A stretch of DNA of 64,000 nucleotides, taken from Cryptosporidium bovis (lineage: Eukaryota > Apicomplexa > Conoidasida > Eucoccidiorida > Cryptosporidiidae). The translations under genes were made by a program, and so were the position numbers. Below are positions 19,147 to 29,432 of the stretch, piece after piece. Each line of letters begins with the position of its first letter. Within the stretch, counting starts at the first letter, position 1. A model generated the notes under the pieces. The model was given only the letters and a program-made list of their open reading frames with translations, ran no database searches and was not told the DNA's origin. The DNA is taken from the NCBI GenBank assembly GCA_009768925.2, contig VHIT02000055.1, forward strand, positions 35,745 to 99,744, in the 5' to 3' direction.

Positions 19147-22100
19147 TTATACGTCGTTTTTTTTCTGCAAAATATCTCTTAACATAGCTAAAGAATTCAT
19201 TTGATCTAAAATCACCCTCTTAATAATCCAGGCGGAAATATCAGTATGTAGGTCTACTTGATTGAAATATAAGGCTTGAACTTTGTTTTCTCCTACAGGA
19301 CGGAAAACATATGTTGCGAAATAATTTTTGGCCCTAACATAAGCAGAATTTATTGTCGGCCATTCAATTGATTGCGTGAGAAGATATTCATAATTTGAAT
19401 CATCTTGTTCAGATGATTCATCAACATTAGGCTTGTATCTGTAACATATTACGACAAAATCCCTCCCGGAAACACCCCATTGTCCTTTAAATGCCTGATA
19501 GAAAATACAGATATTTTCATCGTTTCTAAAGTAGTGCATTGGATCTGATTTTTCTACCATTGGATCATAGTACATTTTGTTATTTGAGTCCCAGATATAG
19601 TCAACTATATCACCAATAGACGCAATTTTATCGCCACTTACTTTTCCTTCTGAATCCAGGTGAAATTCTGAATTATCACTATTGACAACTATTGATGTCA
19701 CTCCACAACTCATAAATGGTTGTTTACTAATTTCCTTTTTGTAAACCTTCATTCCATTAGAGTTCCTTTCAAGGGTCCACTTTTGAGATCCATTGTCAAT
19801 TTCTTTGACGAGTTTTTTTGTTTTTTCTAATAGTTCGCTTCTCTTCCTGAGGACTAACTCCAAAAATTCATCCTCTCTTTGAGCAACCTCCCCAACTGAA
19901 GCAGGGAAATCATCTGACTCACCTAGAAAAGTTGGATATAAATCTTCACCTTGAGAATTGTTGAGAGTTTTTTCATCATCGGATAAACCATTCGAAAGTC
20001 TTGTGTTTTGTTTCGAACTGTTACTTTTCGTATCAGACATTTTTATTTCTGTTCTAACGAAATACCTGCAACAAACAAGCAAGTTACTTTTGTTTATTGA
20101 ATTATTTCTCTTTCCTTTGAGAATGATCTTATGGCATAAAACCTCCTTTTGCTTACTGTCGATTACTCTGCCGTCATTCCCTTTTATTTTAAATGGAAGT
20201 TTATAAGATGGAATAATGCTTCTAGTTTCAATCATTTTAAATCCTTCTCTATTTTGTCTTGTTTCTAATATGATATTTGTCTTATCGTCACTCCACTCAA
20301 ACGTTGTAGATGGTTGTTCAATTACTAGAAATTTATCTAGTGACTTTTTCCTTTTACTTGAGAACTGTCTATTTGATTCACTTTCTTCATGTTTCTTTTG
20401 TAAATTATCATTTAAATCCTCATTTCTCAATTCTTCTATTCTTGTTTTTTCAATTTCCTCAAAGTTACTTCTACCTAACATCTTTGTTTTTGTTATTATT
20501 AAGGTGGTTCTATCATTTAACCCCATAATTAGGGTTGTTGAAATAGATACAATACCTTTTGTTTTATCGATATCATAATGCACTATCGGATTTAATTTGT
20601 CTACTGCTCTCCTAATAAACCATGAAACACCCAGTGCAGCATTTATTTCCTGAAGTGAATCAGAATTAGATCTTAGTAAAACCCAGTATCCTTCAAACTT
20701 TTCCAGAAGCTCCTGCAAATGACTTGGCAATTCAACTGGCCTGCTCGAACTAACTTCCCTATTTTTCTGCAGCAAATAATCACTGAATATGTCTGTCTGG
20801 CTATTTAAAATCCCCGTTATTTTTTTCCTTAAGACTTTGTTTATTGCCTTGTTAAGTGAACTTTTATTTTTTACAATTGCTCGTCCCGTATACTTAAATA
20901 ACGGAATGACCTTGAAAATGTACAATACTAAATTTTCACTCAAATACACCATGCTTCCGGATTTACTTGAAATATAGTTAATATTGCTTAGGGCAAAAGT
21001 TATTAGAAACAAAAATGTCTTTAAGTTGGAACTAGTAGGAGTAGATGAAAAAAATGAAATAGAAAATAAAGTACTAGTGTCAAAAACAAACTTCCATAGT
21101 TGGTGTGAGAGGGTTACATTTAATAACCATGGTCTAGTTGAGTCAGTCAGTATTTTAGAAAACATAAGTACAATTATCATGGACGTGTTTATAATTGACA
21201 GTAACGGTGATAATACTGAATACTCTGTAGAAATTGACAGCAATACCATATTTATCAGATTATAATACCACAAATCTTCATATAACGTTGTTTTACCTAT
21301 AAGAAAGAAATTTCTCCAGAAACCTCTAGTTAAACTTTTCTTTTTATCTACCTCGTTTTCCTTGAAACAGTCAATGTAATCACCTAGTGGTGCTCTTTTC
21401 ACTTCTTCCTTAGGGCCAAGTTTAAAACCTATTGTTTTTTTTGAAAAAGGAATCGAAAATGAAATATAACTAATATGCTTAACAAAAACAATAAACGTCA
21501 ATGTAAATGGAAAATAGTCGAAAACGTTTTTATTAAAATAAGACGACATCCTCCTTACAAATATCCAATACAAAAATAAAAGTAAATTTTTTATTATCAA
21601 TGGCAATTTTAAGGACCACAAAGTTTCATATGATTCACGTGTAGCATTTATCTTAATCTCAATTATACTTAAGGCTTGAAGGGTTGTCAGGGAAGCAAAT
21701 AAATGCATCGTGAGTTGAGAAAATCTACTGTATGTTATCACTGAATAGCTACAAATTAAAATATAAGTTAAAATAGTTGTAAATGAAAACCAAATTGGAT
21801 AAAGGGAGAACAATTCAACTTTATTCCTATTTTTCTTTCTCCAGTTATTACTTGAAAGATAAATTAAATCTTCCTGTTTATGTTTCGGCAGAGGAAAGTC
21901 ATCCAAAATGCTTTTCAAAAAAATGATACCTGTACTTGATATTATAGGAATAAACAGAATAAAGTATGGAGTAAGATATGATGAGTACAAACCTGGATTG
22001 AACTGAGAAGTTTTTTCCATTGGAAGAAATGAAACAATGATACCAATTATTTTACAGAAAAAATTAATAAAGAATATTAGCGTTGTTATAACAAAGTTTA

Positions 22101-22734
22101 CGATTAAAAGCCAAAATGTCGTCATAATGTTTGGACCGAAGTAATCACACCACTCGCAAATAATGTTAAATAGTCTAGGTATAGAACTATACTGATTAAC
22201 TTCATCAACTTTTAAAGACGAATATTCACTTATTTCTCTTTTTCTCTCATATAAAATACTGTGTCTACCAAAAAACCTAGTTGATTTCTCAAAAATATCA
22301 AATAAGGATTCACCATTGTGTAAGGCAATAATATCATCCACATTATTCTCCCACGATGCGGACTCTTTAATTTTACTAAACAAAATATTGCCGAGAAAAA
22401 AAACCCACGAGTATGAGGGTGGCCAATCTCCCCAGAATAGATTATTGTCTCTATTAGGTTGTAATTCTTCTGCTTTAATTGAAACTTTTTCATTCGTGAA
22501 TTTAAGTGATATAACGAGATATAGTAAATTTAGTGGATTGTTTAGGTCTTTAAGTTCATATATATTAAATTCCTCGCTTTCCTTAATTATTTGATGTATT
22601 TTTTCACCTTCGTTGTTCTTTTTCAACACCAATAAAAAGTAAGATTCTCTATCTTCAAATGAGTTTTGGTTCTCATTTACAGATCTTGTTAAGGTGTGTG
22701 TGAAAAAACCTGAGAAATACTTTCCGATGTCCAT
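19147..22734 (-). CDS. Multi-TM protein with FABP-like and START lipid-binding domains
   Basis: A 1195-residue protein. An N-terminal soluble part (1-200) is followed by a polytopic membrane region (about 205-620, with many hydrophobic segments such as FWLLIVNFVITTLIFFINFF). Residues about 668-895 resemble an intracellular lipid-binding protein (FABP/calycin): FEGYWVLL, then a helical segment with LGVSWFIRRAVDKLNP, then alternating strands. Residues about 980-1190 are a START domain (KWTLERNSNGMKVYKKEI, YYDPMVEK, WGVSGRDFVVICYR), the StAR-related lipid-transfer fold. Together this suggests a membrane-tethered lipid transfer or sensing protein. The START call is strong; the FABP-like call is inference from motif order. 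Single exon; the first ATG is used. Lipid ligand and membrane are unknown. Confidence 0.82.
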   Translation of the reverse strand: MDIGKYFSGFFTHTLTRSVNENQNSFEDRESYFLLVLKKNNEGEKIHQIIKESEEFNIYELKDLNNPLNLLYLVISLKFTNEKVSIKAEELQPNRDNNLFWGDWPPSYSWVFFLGNILFSKIKESASWENNVDDIIALHNGESLFDIFEKSTRFFGRHSILYERKREISEYSSLKVDEVNQYSSIPRLFNIICEWCDYFGPNIMTTFWLLIVNFVITTLIFFINFFCKIIGIIVSFLPMEKTSQFNPGLYSSYLTPYFILFIPIISSTGIIFLKSILDDFPLPKHKQEDLIYLSSNNWRKKNRNKVELFSLYPIWFSFTTILTYILICSYSVITYSRFSQLTMHLFASLTTLQALSIIEIKINATRESYETLWSLKLPLIIKNLLLFLYWIFVRRMSSYFNKNVFDYFPFTLTFIVFVKHISYISFSIPFSKKTIGFKLGPKEEVKRAPLGDYIDCFKENEVDKKKSLTRGFWRNFFLIGKTTLYEDLWYYNLINMVLLSISTEYSVLSPLLSIINTSMIIVLMFSKILTDSTRPWLLNVTLSHQLWKFVFDTSTLFSISFFSSTPTSSNLKTFLFLITFALSNINYISSKSGSMVYLSENLVLYIFKVIPLFKYTGRAIVKNKSSLNKAINKVLRKKITGILNSQTDIFSDYLLQKNREVSSSRPVELPSHLQELLEKFEGYWVLLRSNSDSLQEINAALGVSWFIRRAVDKLNPIVHYDIDKTKGIVSISTTLIMGLNDRTTLIITKTKMLGRSNFEEIEKTRIEELRNEDLNDNLQKKHEESESNRQFSSKRKKSLDKFLVIEQPSTTFEWSDDKTNIILETRQNREGFKMIETRSIIPSYKLPFKIKGNDGRVIDSKQKEVLCHKIILKGKRNNSINKSNLLVCCRYFVRTEIKMSDTKSNSSKQNTRLSNGLSDDEKTLNNSQGEDLYPTFLGESDDFPASVGEVAQREDEFLELVLRKRSELLEKTKKLVKEIDNGSQKWTLERNSNGMKVYKKEISKQPFMSCGVTSIVVNSDNSEFHLDSEGKVSGDKIASIGDIVDYIWDSNNKMYYDPMVEKSDPMHYFRNDENICIFYQAFKGQWGVSGRDFVVICYRYKPNVDESSEQDDSNYEYLLTQSIEWPTINSAYVRAKNYFATYVFRPVGENKVQALYFNQVDLHTDISAWIIKRVILDQMNSLAMLRDILQKKNDV

Positions 22735-23110
22735 TGTCGCAAAAAATTACATTTTAAAATAATTAAGGTAGTGTATTTAAAATATATACACGCGAAATTA
22801 AAATAAATTCAATAGGTGAGGGAAATGGTATCTATCAAATCATGACCTAATACATTTTCTTCATTCACGTTTTCGAGTAAAATCTGCGCCAACTTTTTTT
22901 TACCAAGTCCCAAGCTTACAATAGTGTTTTTACAAACAATAGACACAAAAGTATCATGTTCGATGTTTTAATTAGTGTATATATGCATACATATTTATAA
23001 GTATATTGTTTGTAAAAAGTAGATATATTTATTTCTCGCTTTAATATATTTTTTTCAAGTTTTCTTGCCAGATCGTTACCTTTGTGTTCGTTCTCGTCAT
23101 ACAAAAGAAA
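22735..23110. other. Divergent intergenic region
   Basis: A 376-bp AT-rich spacer between divergent starts at 22734 and 23111. No GGCGGGA or TGCATGCA box seen; nothing else supportable. Confidence 0.45.
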
Positions 23111-24610
23111 ATGACTGAAATTTTCAGCAGAGGAACAGTCATAACAGATCATGTTCTTAATTCAATAAGTCTGCTCCGTAGTTATATTTCTAATTATAAC
23201 AAAGACACTATTCATGCCAATAGCATTTCTCAAGAGTTAATGTCATTACGAAGGAGTTGGCGTGAATTGATAACGTATTTAGATGAATTAGATAATAACG
23301 TAAATAAGGACCTAACAGTACAAATTAAAGATCTGGAGCTATCAATTAATGAATGTTGGGAAAAAATAATCACTATTTTAAACATGTCAAGTTTATCGAA
23401 AACTGACACCAAACCTGCTTTCGAATTATTCCTTCGCTATAGAAAAGAGGACATAAGTACAAATGTATCCAACGAATTGACTAATTTATCAGATGAACTT
23501 TTAAAAAATATGGAAATTGACCTTGCTGAGAAAGTTGAATTAGAGGCAAAACTTCATGACTACATAAGAGAGTACACAAAAATGTTTTATGAGTTGGAGA
23601 TGTTGAAAAGAAGAACTGAGGATTTAATTCAAAAAGTGGAACCATTGTGTGACATAATGGCAAATATTAAAAATTCTATAACCGAAAATCAAAATGATAC
23701 GGATAATTTAAAATCTTATGACATATTGATAAAAATACCAAATAGTTTAAAACCGATTTACATATTCTTTTACCCTATTATTATTAGAAACAAAAGAATA
23801 GAAAATGATGAGAATGTAATGGATATAGGTGTTAATGAATATGGTCAAATAAGTGTTTTATTCAATAAGCCCATGAACAATATTATTAAAGAAAGTAACT
23901 CTCAATGTTATTCTGAATTTTTAAGCTTATTCTTCCCAATTAAGTTAGTGTTTTCTAAAGTGAGCCTTGATAAATCGACAGACTTAGCGGTGGTTTCAGC
24001 TTTTATACATGGTGACAAACTTGTTAAATTCCATATTTTTTCAGATCTTCTATTTGAAGGTGATATTGGAGATTACATTTGTTCAATTGACAATCACTTC
24101 ACTGAAGAAGAACTCACTGATTTTAATTGCGGAATACCTTATTATTGGATACAATTTATTATTAACAACAGAAAAGTTATACCAATAAATACAAACGATA
24201 TTAATATCAAAACCAGTGATATATACAAAATTATTGACTTAAGAATACAGAATTTTGTGTTTTTCAATTTTATTATTTATTTGATTTCAAAAAGCCCCAA
24301 TAATTTTATCAACTTCATCTCTGAATTTCTGGGAAATGGGAAATTGGGTAAGAAATCTACCTGTAATTTACAGGAATACGATATTACCAAAACACACTTA
24401 ATGAGTGAGTTCTCGTTTGCATTTACCCTTGAAAACAGGAAGTATGAAGTATCAATCAATTTCAGTGGGAATATCTCGTACAAAATCAGAAAGGATAGGA
24501 CAAATGCTCAAGGGAGTTTTGTTAATAATGGAGGTAATTTTACTGACATTCTAAAGTATAATCAAGACCTCTCGCTCAATTTTTGTAGAGACTTGATTAG
24601 ATTGTTATAA
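23111..24610 (+). CDS. Coiled-coil protein, possibly THOC5-like
   Basis: A 499-residue protein from the ATG at 23111; the frame is open to a GTG at 23084, which I do not take as start. The N-terminal 200 residues are helical, with a clear coiled coil at about 135-195 (EKVELEAKLHDYIREYTK...). The C-terminal 280 residues alternate strands and helices. A long helical front half with a globular back half is the shape of the THO subunit THOC5, but no signature residues confirm that. No membrane segment or catalytic motif. Real gene, function uncertain. Confidence 0.75.
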   Translation: MTEIFSRGTVITDHVLNSISLLRSYISNYNKDTIHANSISQELMSLRRSWRELITYLDELDNNVNKDLTVQIKDLELSINECWEKIITILNMSSLSKTDTKPAFELFLRYRKEDISTNVSNELTNLSDELLKNMEIDLAEKVELEAKLHDYIREYTKMFYELEMLKRRTEDLIQKVEPLCDIMANIKNSITENQNDTDNLKSYDILIKIPNSLKPIYIFFYPIIIRNKRIENDENVMDIGVNEYGQISVLFNKPMNNIIKESNSQCYSEFLSLFFPIKLVFSKVSLDKSTDLAVVSAFIHGDKLVKFHIFSDLLFEGDIGDYICSIDNHFTEEELTDFNCGIPYYWIQFIINNRKVIPINTNDINIKTSDIYKIIDLRIQNFVFFNFIIYLISKSPNNFINFISEFLGNGKLGKKSTCNLQEYDITKTHLMSEFSFAFTLENRKYEVSINFSGNISYKIRKDRTNAQGSFVNNGGNFTDILKYNQDLSLNFCRDLIRLL

Positions 24611-25079
24611 CATATAAACTCTGAAATCATACTACTATCAGTACTTTTTTTAGTTAAATTTGGGAGCTTACACTTAGATTTCAGTTGAATATTTACATTA
24701 AATATTACTTTACCAGCGGGTTTTGTTAATTAACAGATTTACTGCAATATTTTCGTTTTGCACACTTAAAGTTATTAATGTGGGAATGAAATTTTTATAT
24801 GTACAAAAAAATGTATTAATTTGAAGCTTTTTTTCTTCTTTAATATGTAGTTTGTGGAGCTGTTTCACTAGTTATTTATATTTGTAACAAATTTGCAGAT
24901 CCAAGCTACCTTCCACTTTTTTTTTTTTTTTTGTAAAATTGCGACACAAGGCAACAGTCTAAACCTAGTTAAACACAAACGTATGTTAGTTCTACATAAA
25001 TAGACTAATTTTTGACTTAAGCAATCAAATAGCTAATACATACTCGAAATTGAATATAAATATCATCATTTTTCAAAAA
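24611..25079. other. AT-rich intergenic region with T16 tract
   Basis: A 469-bp spacer between two plus-strand genes. It contains a run of 16 T at 24917-24932. No ORF or RNA gene that I can support. Confidence 0.5.
24917..24932 (+). repeat. Poly-T tract (T16)
   Basis: Sixteen consecutive T about 150 bp upstream of the lysine-rich protein start. Poly(dA:dT) tracts of this kind often exclude nucleosomes in promoters; that role is inferred. Confidence 0.7.
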
Positions 25080-25655
25080 ATGGTTTGTAAATCAAAGGTT
25101 CCATCAAATTCATCAAAGTGTGTAAAGGCAGTAAAAACTGTCAAGAGTAAAATTACAAAAAAGTCACCGGCAAAGAATCCCTCAAAAAGCTGTAATAATA
25201 AGTCTAAAGTAGTTGGTTCAGGTATGAAGAAGGTAATTAAAAAAGAAATAACTAAGAATACCAAGAGTGAACAGACTAAAAAAACCAGATTGTGCAAAGC
25301 AAGTACCTCTGGTAAAATGGAGGTAAAAAAATTAAGTAACACAAACAAGGGCGTAACCAAGACCAAGGTTGAAAAACCAAGAGTTGTGAAAGCAAAGTCC
25401 AATTTGGGAAAAAAGGTAATTAAAGTCGCAAAGGTGAAGCAAAACAAATCCGAAACAAAAACAGCGAAAACGTTGAAGACTGTGAACAAAAAGATCATCA
25501 AAAAAACGGCTACGAAGAGTCACGTTAAAAAGGAACAAAAAACGAAGGTTCCTTCAAAACTGACCAAGAAGCAAACAGCGAATACAAAATCACGTAAACC
25601 AATGTCAATATTAGTCAAAACTTCAAAGGGAACTGCCTCGAAGTCTTCCAGGTAA
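25080..25655 (+). CDS. Lysine-rich H1-like chromatin protein
   Basis: A 191-residue protein from the ATG at 25080 (the frame reaches upstream to a TTG at 25050). More than a quarter of the residues are Lys, with Ser, Thr, Val and Ala filling most of the rest in a repetitive pattern (KKVIKKEITKNTKS, KVIKVAKVKQNKS). There is no winged-helix globular domain, so it resembles the tail-only linker histones of some protists and bacteria rather than metazoan H1. It has few acidic residues, no membrane segment, and only four Cys. Likely role: DNA compaction in the nucleus, by charge; this is inferred from composition. It could alternatively be a nucleolar lysine-rich protein. Confidence 0.7.
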   Translation: MVCKSKVPSNSSKCVKAVKTVKSKITKKSPAKNPSKSCNNKSKVVGSGMKKVIKKEITKNTKSEQTKKTRLCKASTSGKMEVKKLSNTNKGVTKTKVEKPRVVKAKSNLGKKVIKVAKVKQNKSETKTAKTLKTVNKKIIKKTATKSHVKKEQKTKVPSKLTKKQTANTKSRKPMSILVKTSKGTASKSSR

Positions 25656-25854
25656 AGTGAAGTGGTTGATAGAACGATATGACAGTTTGTCATATTATTC
25701 GGACTTTTTTTAAATGGAAATCAGATAACAAATTTTGGAATAAGGAATAACGATAGATGTTATAGATATCATCTAAAATATCATTTCTTACTTCTCTTGC
25801 CTCTTTCAATAAAAATTATCAATACCTATCTAAAGTCCTTTGAAGGATAAGCTT

Positions 25855-26862
25855 TCAGTAGACATTTTCTGTGTTTATAGGTGCCAGAAAAATAGATATT
25901 TGCGATTTGATGTTCGGGAAAAAAACCAATAGGGATAGATATTTGTGTTGAGTTATAGTGACGACGCTATATGAATCGGGAATAGATGTGACCAACTGGA
26001 GAATAGAAATAAAGTGGTTTATATCATAGATCGCTGATAAATTAATTGACTTTAAGTCATTTTCATTCAATTCACTGGCAGCAATATTAGAGTTTGTTTT
26101 ACTACCATTTTCTGTTTTGAAAACAATGCAATTATTAAAAAATGCCTTTATTGAGACAGTAGAATCAAGTGAATTATCAGATGTGCAAATAAAACTGCAA
26201 GTTGGGGAACTAGTTCTTCCACTAACATCGGACAAAGCTTCCCCCTGTTCATTCTGTAATATTTCAACCTTTATAGACTTGGAGTCTACTAACTTCATCT
26301 TCTCTAGAAGTCTTAGAAATGACCTTGGAGATGGCGTTGAAAAGTAGATATTTGGCATCTCGTCATCAAACCTTGATTTATCATCTCCAATTGGGATTAA
26401 CCCATTTGCTATTTTGGATTTAAGAACTTCAATTTTGCAATCATGAATCAGTTGAAAAGTACTTAATTTCTTAGTTTCTATTGCCATAGAAAATGAAAGT
26501 ACATTATGTGACTCCCTTTTACTTAGACGCATTGTAGTTTCTTTCGCCAATATCGATGACTTTAGTGGAAGAATTAATGATTCTGGATTCAAGGAAATTC
26601 CGATAATATCATTGTTTTTACTTTCTATTATTGGATCTCCAATAAATATATCTTCGTATTTGATCCTGCAAGAGACGTCCAGTATTTGTTCTTCGAAGTT
26701 GAGATGGCTAATTAAGAGAAATAACAGCGAATCCTTCTCAAATTTTATGTAAAACCTGTTAGTCTGTTTACTTGACAGTCCCTTTAGCATTTTCACGAAT
26801 CCCTGTACACATTCCAATAACAAAACAGACTTTTTCCGGGATATTGTTGCCTTAAACTTCAT
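25855..26862 (-). CDS. HUS1: HUS1-like checkpoint clamp subunit
   Basis: A 335-residue protein with the PCNA-like sliding-clamp pattern of Hus1, one third of the 9-1-1 clamp that loads at damaged DNA and activates the ATR-type checkpoint. The N-terminus MKFKATIS matches the Hus1 start; the first-domain segment ISLNPESLILPLKSS, the TMRLSKRESHNVLSFS strand pair, and IHDCKIEVLKS follow in the usual order, and the C-terminus ends in the second clamp domain with a final strand LSLLVFFPN. Length is somewhat above the usual 280, owing to loops at about 205-225 and 245-260. Rad1 and Rad9 are not in this window. The start ATG is the first in frame. Confidence 0.75.
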   Translation of the reverse strand: MKFKATISRKKSVLLLECVQGFVKMLKGLSSKQTNRFYIKFEKDSLLFLLISHLNFEEQILDVSCRIKYEDIFIGDPIIESKNNDIIGISLNPESLILPLKSSILAKETTMRLSKRESHNVLSFSMAIETKKLSTFQLIHDCKIEVLKSKIANGLIPIGDDKSRFDDEMPNIYFSTPSPRSFLRLLEKMKLVDSKSIKVEILQNEQGEALSDVSGRTSSPTCSFICTSDNSLDSTVSIKAFFNNCIVFKTENGSKTNSNIAASELNENDLKSINLSAIYDINHFISILQLVTSIPDSYSVVTITQHKYLSLLVFFPNIKSQISIFLAPINTENVY

Positions 26863-27496
26863 GTTATTACACTTGAGTTCGCATATCTAAATTATAAACA
26901 GGAGGAATAGTATATAGTTAATTAGGGAAAGAAAATATACAATACAAAAGGAGTTTACCGTTGAATCAGAAACTATTTTGTGGGTATTGAGGGGAAATTC
27001 ACTCGTTTATAATATCTATTGAGGGGAGTATTGCAACAAAAAAAATGCTATAGGAATTAAGTTCTTTGTTTGACAATTATAGTACTAATATCACACTAAT
27101 TTGTTCTACTTCATTATTATAAATGAAATGCCTCAATACTTTGTACTCTTAAATTGTCTGCTTTTACCTAGATGAACCACATCTAAATGTAACATTCAGG
27201 CGGGTGAATCACTAAATATTCTTTACTATAGTGAATTAAGTAGATATTATTCTTCGTTAACTCAAAAAGGTACATTTTTTAATTAATAGGTGAAGTTGTA
27301 AATTTTCATCTCCAAGGTTTCATTAACTGATATTAACTAAGAAAGGATATATTGTTAAATACGAGAATATTAAAAGTGTGTGGATCATTGTTAATTATTG
27401 ATTTACCGTCCAACTATACCCTTTATTACATGAAAATAACTAATTTTCCTAAAAAAACCATCCCCTTTGAATGTAATTGAAGTTTAGTCATTAAAT
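26863..27496. other. Divergent promoter region of HUS1-like and HDAC genes
   Basis: A 634-bp spacer between divergent genes. It holds an AGGCGGGTGAA box at 27198-27208 (E2F-like core), about 290 bp before the HDAC start. Otherwise AT-rich; no RNA gene seen. Confidence 0.5.
27198..27208 (+). promoter_or_regulatory. E2F-like AGGCGGGTGAA box
   Basis: GGCGGG core with a T after it, in the spacer between the HUS1-like and HDAC genes. Could serve either or both; role inferred from similarity to known Cryptosporidium E2F boxes. Confidence 0.33.
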
Positions 27497-28789
27497 ATGG
27501 GGCGTAAAGAGAGGATTGCTTATTTCTATGACAATGAAGTAGGAAATTTTCATTATGGGTTGGGACATCCCATGAAGCCGCATCGTGTTAGAATGACGCA
27601 CGATTTAATTGGAAATTATGGGCTGCTAGATAGATTAGATGTTATGGTTCCTACTCCTGGAACTATAGATTCGATTACAAGGTTTCACTCAAATGATTAT
27701 GTAGATTTTTTGCGTCGTGTGAATACGGATAATATGCACGACTACTCCGACCACCTAGCAAGGTTTAATGTTGGTGAAGACTGTCCTGTATTCGACGGTT
27801 TATGGGAATTTTGCCAATTATCTGCAGGCGGATCCCTAGGTGGTGCCCAGTCTGTGAATGAAATGGGATACCAATATGCAATAAATTGGGCAGGTGGTTT
27901 ACACCATGGAAAGAAACACGAAGCAAGTGGATTTTGTTATATAAACGATTGTGTATTAGGTGCACTGGAACTATTGAAATATAACCACAGAGTCTGCTAT
28001 GTAGACATTGATATACATCATGGAGATGGTGTTGAAGAGGCATTCTACACTACACCAAGGTGTATGTGTGTCTCATTCCATAAATATGGCGACTACTTTC
28101 CTGGTACTGGTGCTATAAATGATGTAGGTGTAGAAGAAGGTTTGGGATATTCTGTAAATGTTCCATTGAAAGATGGTGTTAATGATGCAACGTTCATGGA
28201 CATCTTCGAAAGAGTTATGAATCTAGTGATGGAACAATATAGACCTGGATCAATTGTACTTCAGTGTGGAGCAGATTCACTGTCGGGTGACAGATTAGGA
28301 TGCTTTAATTTGTCCCTTAAAGGACACGGACACGCTGTCACCTTCCTAAAAAAGTTTAATATACCTATGCTCATTTTAGGTGGTGGAGGGTACACATTGA
28401 GGAATGTTCCAAAGTGTTGGACCTATGAAACTAGTCTAATTCTTGATACACATATTGACGAACAGCTTCCAAATGGATCTAACTTTTATGGGTATTACGG
28501 ACCAGATTTTTCCTTGGCAGTGAGAACCTCAAATATGGAAAACCTAAATTCGAGGAAGGATTGCCAGGAAATTTACAAGTTCATCAGTGATAACTTCAGA
28601 GACCACGTATTTCCCGTGGGTTGTCAAATATCCGCATACGATGCTCCGGAAAAACTCCCTCAAATGTACACTAGTAACAAGATTCCCGATGACCTCAACG
28701 ACGGGAACAATCCAAAACATGACAGGCACCAAGATACCGAAGACAAGGATTGGCCCAACACAGACTATAACAATAGATCGATTGGATAG
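27497..28789 (+). CDS. Class I histone deacetylase (HDAC3/RPD3 type)
   Basis: A 430-residue single-exon enzyme that removes acetyl groups from histone lysines, zinc-dependent. All class I signatures are present in order: YFYDNEVGNFHYGLGHPMKP near the start, the catalytic His pair GLHHGKKHEASGFCYIND (about 135), the metal site DIDIHHGDGVEEAFY (about 170-185), SFHKYGDYFPGTG, the second metal Asp in QCGADSLSGDRLG, and the catalytic Tyr in GGGGYTLRNV. Length matches human HDAC3 (428). The C-terminal 50 residues are charged and poorly conserved, as expected. It is a known type of anti-parasitic drug target in apicomplexans. Start ATG precedes GRKERIAYFYDN, the expected N-terminus. Confidence 0.96.
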   Translation: MGRKERIAYFYDNEVGNFHYGLGHPMKPHRVRMTHDLIGNYGLLDRLDVMVPTPGTIDSITRFHSNDYVDFLRRVNTDNMHDYSDHLARFNVGEDCPVFDGLWEFCQLSAGGSLGGAQSVNEMGYQYAINWAGGLHHGKKHEASGFCYINDCVLGALELLKYNHRVCYVDIDIHHGDGVEEAFYTTPRCMCVSFHKYGDYFPGTGAINDVGVEEGLGYSVNVPLKDGVNDATFMDIFERVMNLVMEQYRPGSIVLQCGADSLSGDRLGCFNLSLKGHGHAVTFLKKFNIPMLILGGGGYTLRNVPKCWTYETSLILDTHIDEQLPNGSNFYGYYGPDFSLAVRTSNMENLNSRKDCQEIYKFISDNFRDHVFPVGCQISAYDAPEKLPQMYTSNKIPDDLNDGNNPKHDRHQDTEDKDWPNTDYNNRSIG

Positions 28790-28944
28790 TTCAAGGAATA
28801 AAATCGCACTATGTGGCCACCTTGGAATAAGTCACAACAAAGCTCGCTATTTTGACATAATAAGGGGGTAGAACAAATCAGTTAAATAACCTAGAAACTT
28901 TTAAAAGTTGTTTTTTACCATATAATAGGAATGTCTATGTAAGC

Positions 28945-29432
28945 TTATGACCTCGGTTTTTCCTTCTTTTCTTTGAACAGTGCAAGTAGTGAGACACCCG
29001 ATACCTTAACTGCCTTGAAACGAACTCCTGGAATATCACCGACGGAGTGGCCTTTACGACCAAATCCAGCCACAAGAACTTCGTCATTCTCGTCAATGTA
29101 GTTTAGACAACCGTCTCTTGGAACGAAAGCGGTGATCTTCTTACCATTCTTGATAAGTTGAACACGGACGCATTTACGAACGGCAGAGTTTGGTTGTTTT
29201 GCCTCAATACCGAAGCGCTCGACAACGATTCCCTTAGCGTGGGAAGCACCTCCAAATGGATTAGACTTATATCTTGTACCCAGGTTAGCCCTCTTGTATT
29301 GCTTGTCTGCCCATTTTTGGGTTCTGCGACGTGTGCGAAGTTCGCGTGCCGAATTTATACCTCTTGGTTTACCTAAAGGAAGATAGTGTGCTTGGAACGA
29401 AACAGAGGTGTAACTCACTTACCTGAACCCAT
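28945..29432 (-). CDS. RPS23: Ribosomal protein S23 (uS12), two exons
   Basis: Cytosolic small-subunit protein uS12 at the decoding centre. Exon 1 is only 10 bases (29423-29432, ATGGGTTCAG); the intron 29373-29422 (50 nt) has GTAAGT and TTTAG ends; exon 2 is 29372-28945. Splicing gives [15 protein letters not shown] and a 145-residue protein, matching the family's 143-145 residues. Conserved blocks are seen: [77 protein letters not shown]. The unspliced frame would start with 12 extra residues ([12 protein letters not shown]) that do not belong to the family. The proline in QPNSA is the site hydroxylated in other eukaryotes. Divergent from the neighbour at 29716. Confidence 0.95.

Noticed and set aside
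20984-21265. Plus-strand ORF of 93 codons inside the START-domain gene
   Set aside because: Lies wholly antisense to a well supported gene and has no recognisable domain; it reflects base composition.
25073-25501. Antisense ORF of 142 codons opposite the lysine-rich gene
   Set aside because: Runs of Lys codons (AAA/AAG) read as Phe/Leu on the other strand; a mirror artefact, not a membrane protein.
25080-25655. Canonical linker histone H1 with winged-helix domain
   Set aside because: No globular domain is visible; only the tail-like composition supports an H1-like role.
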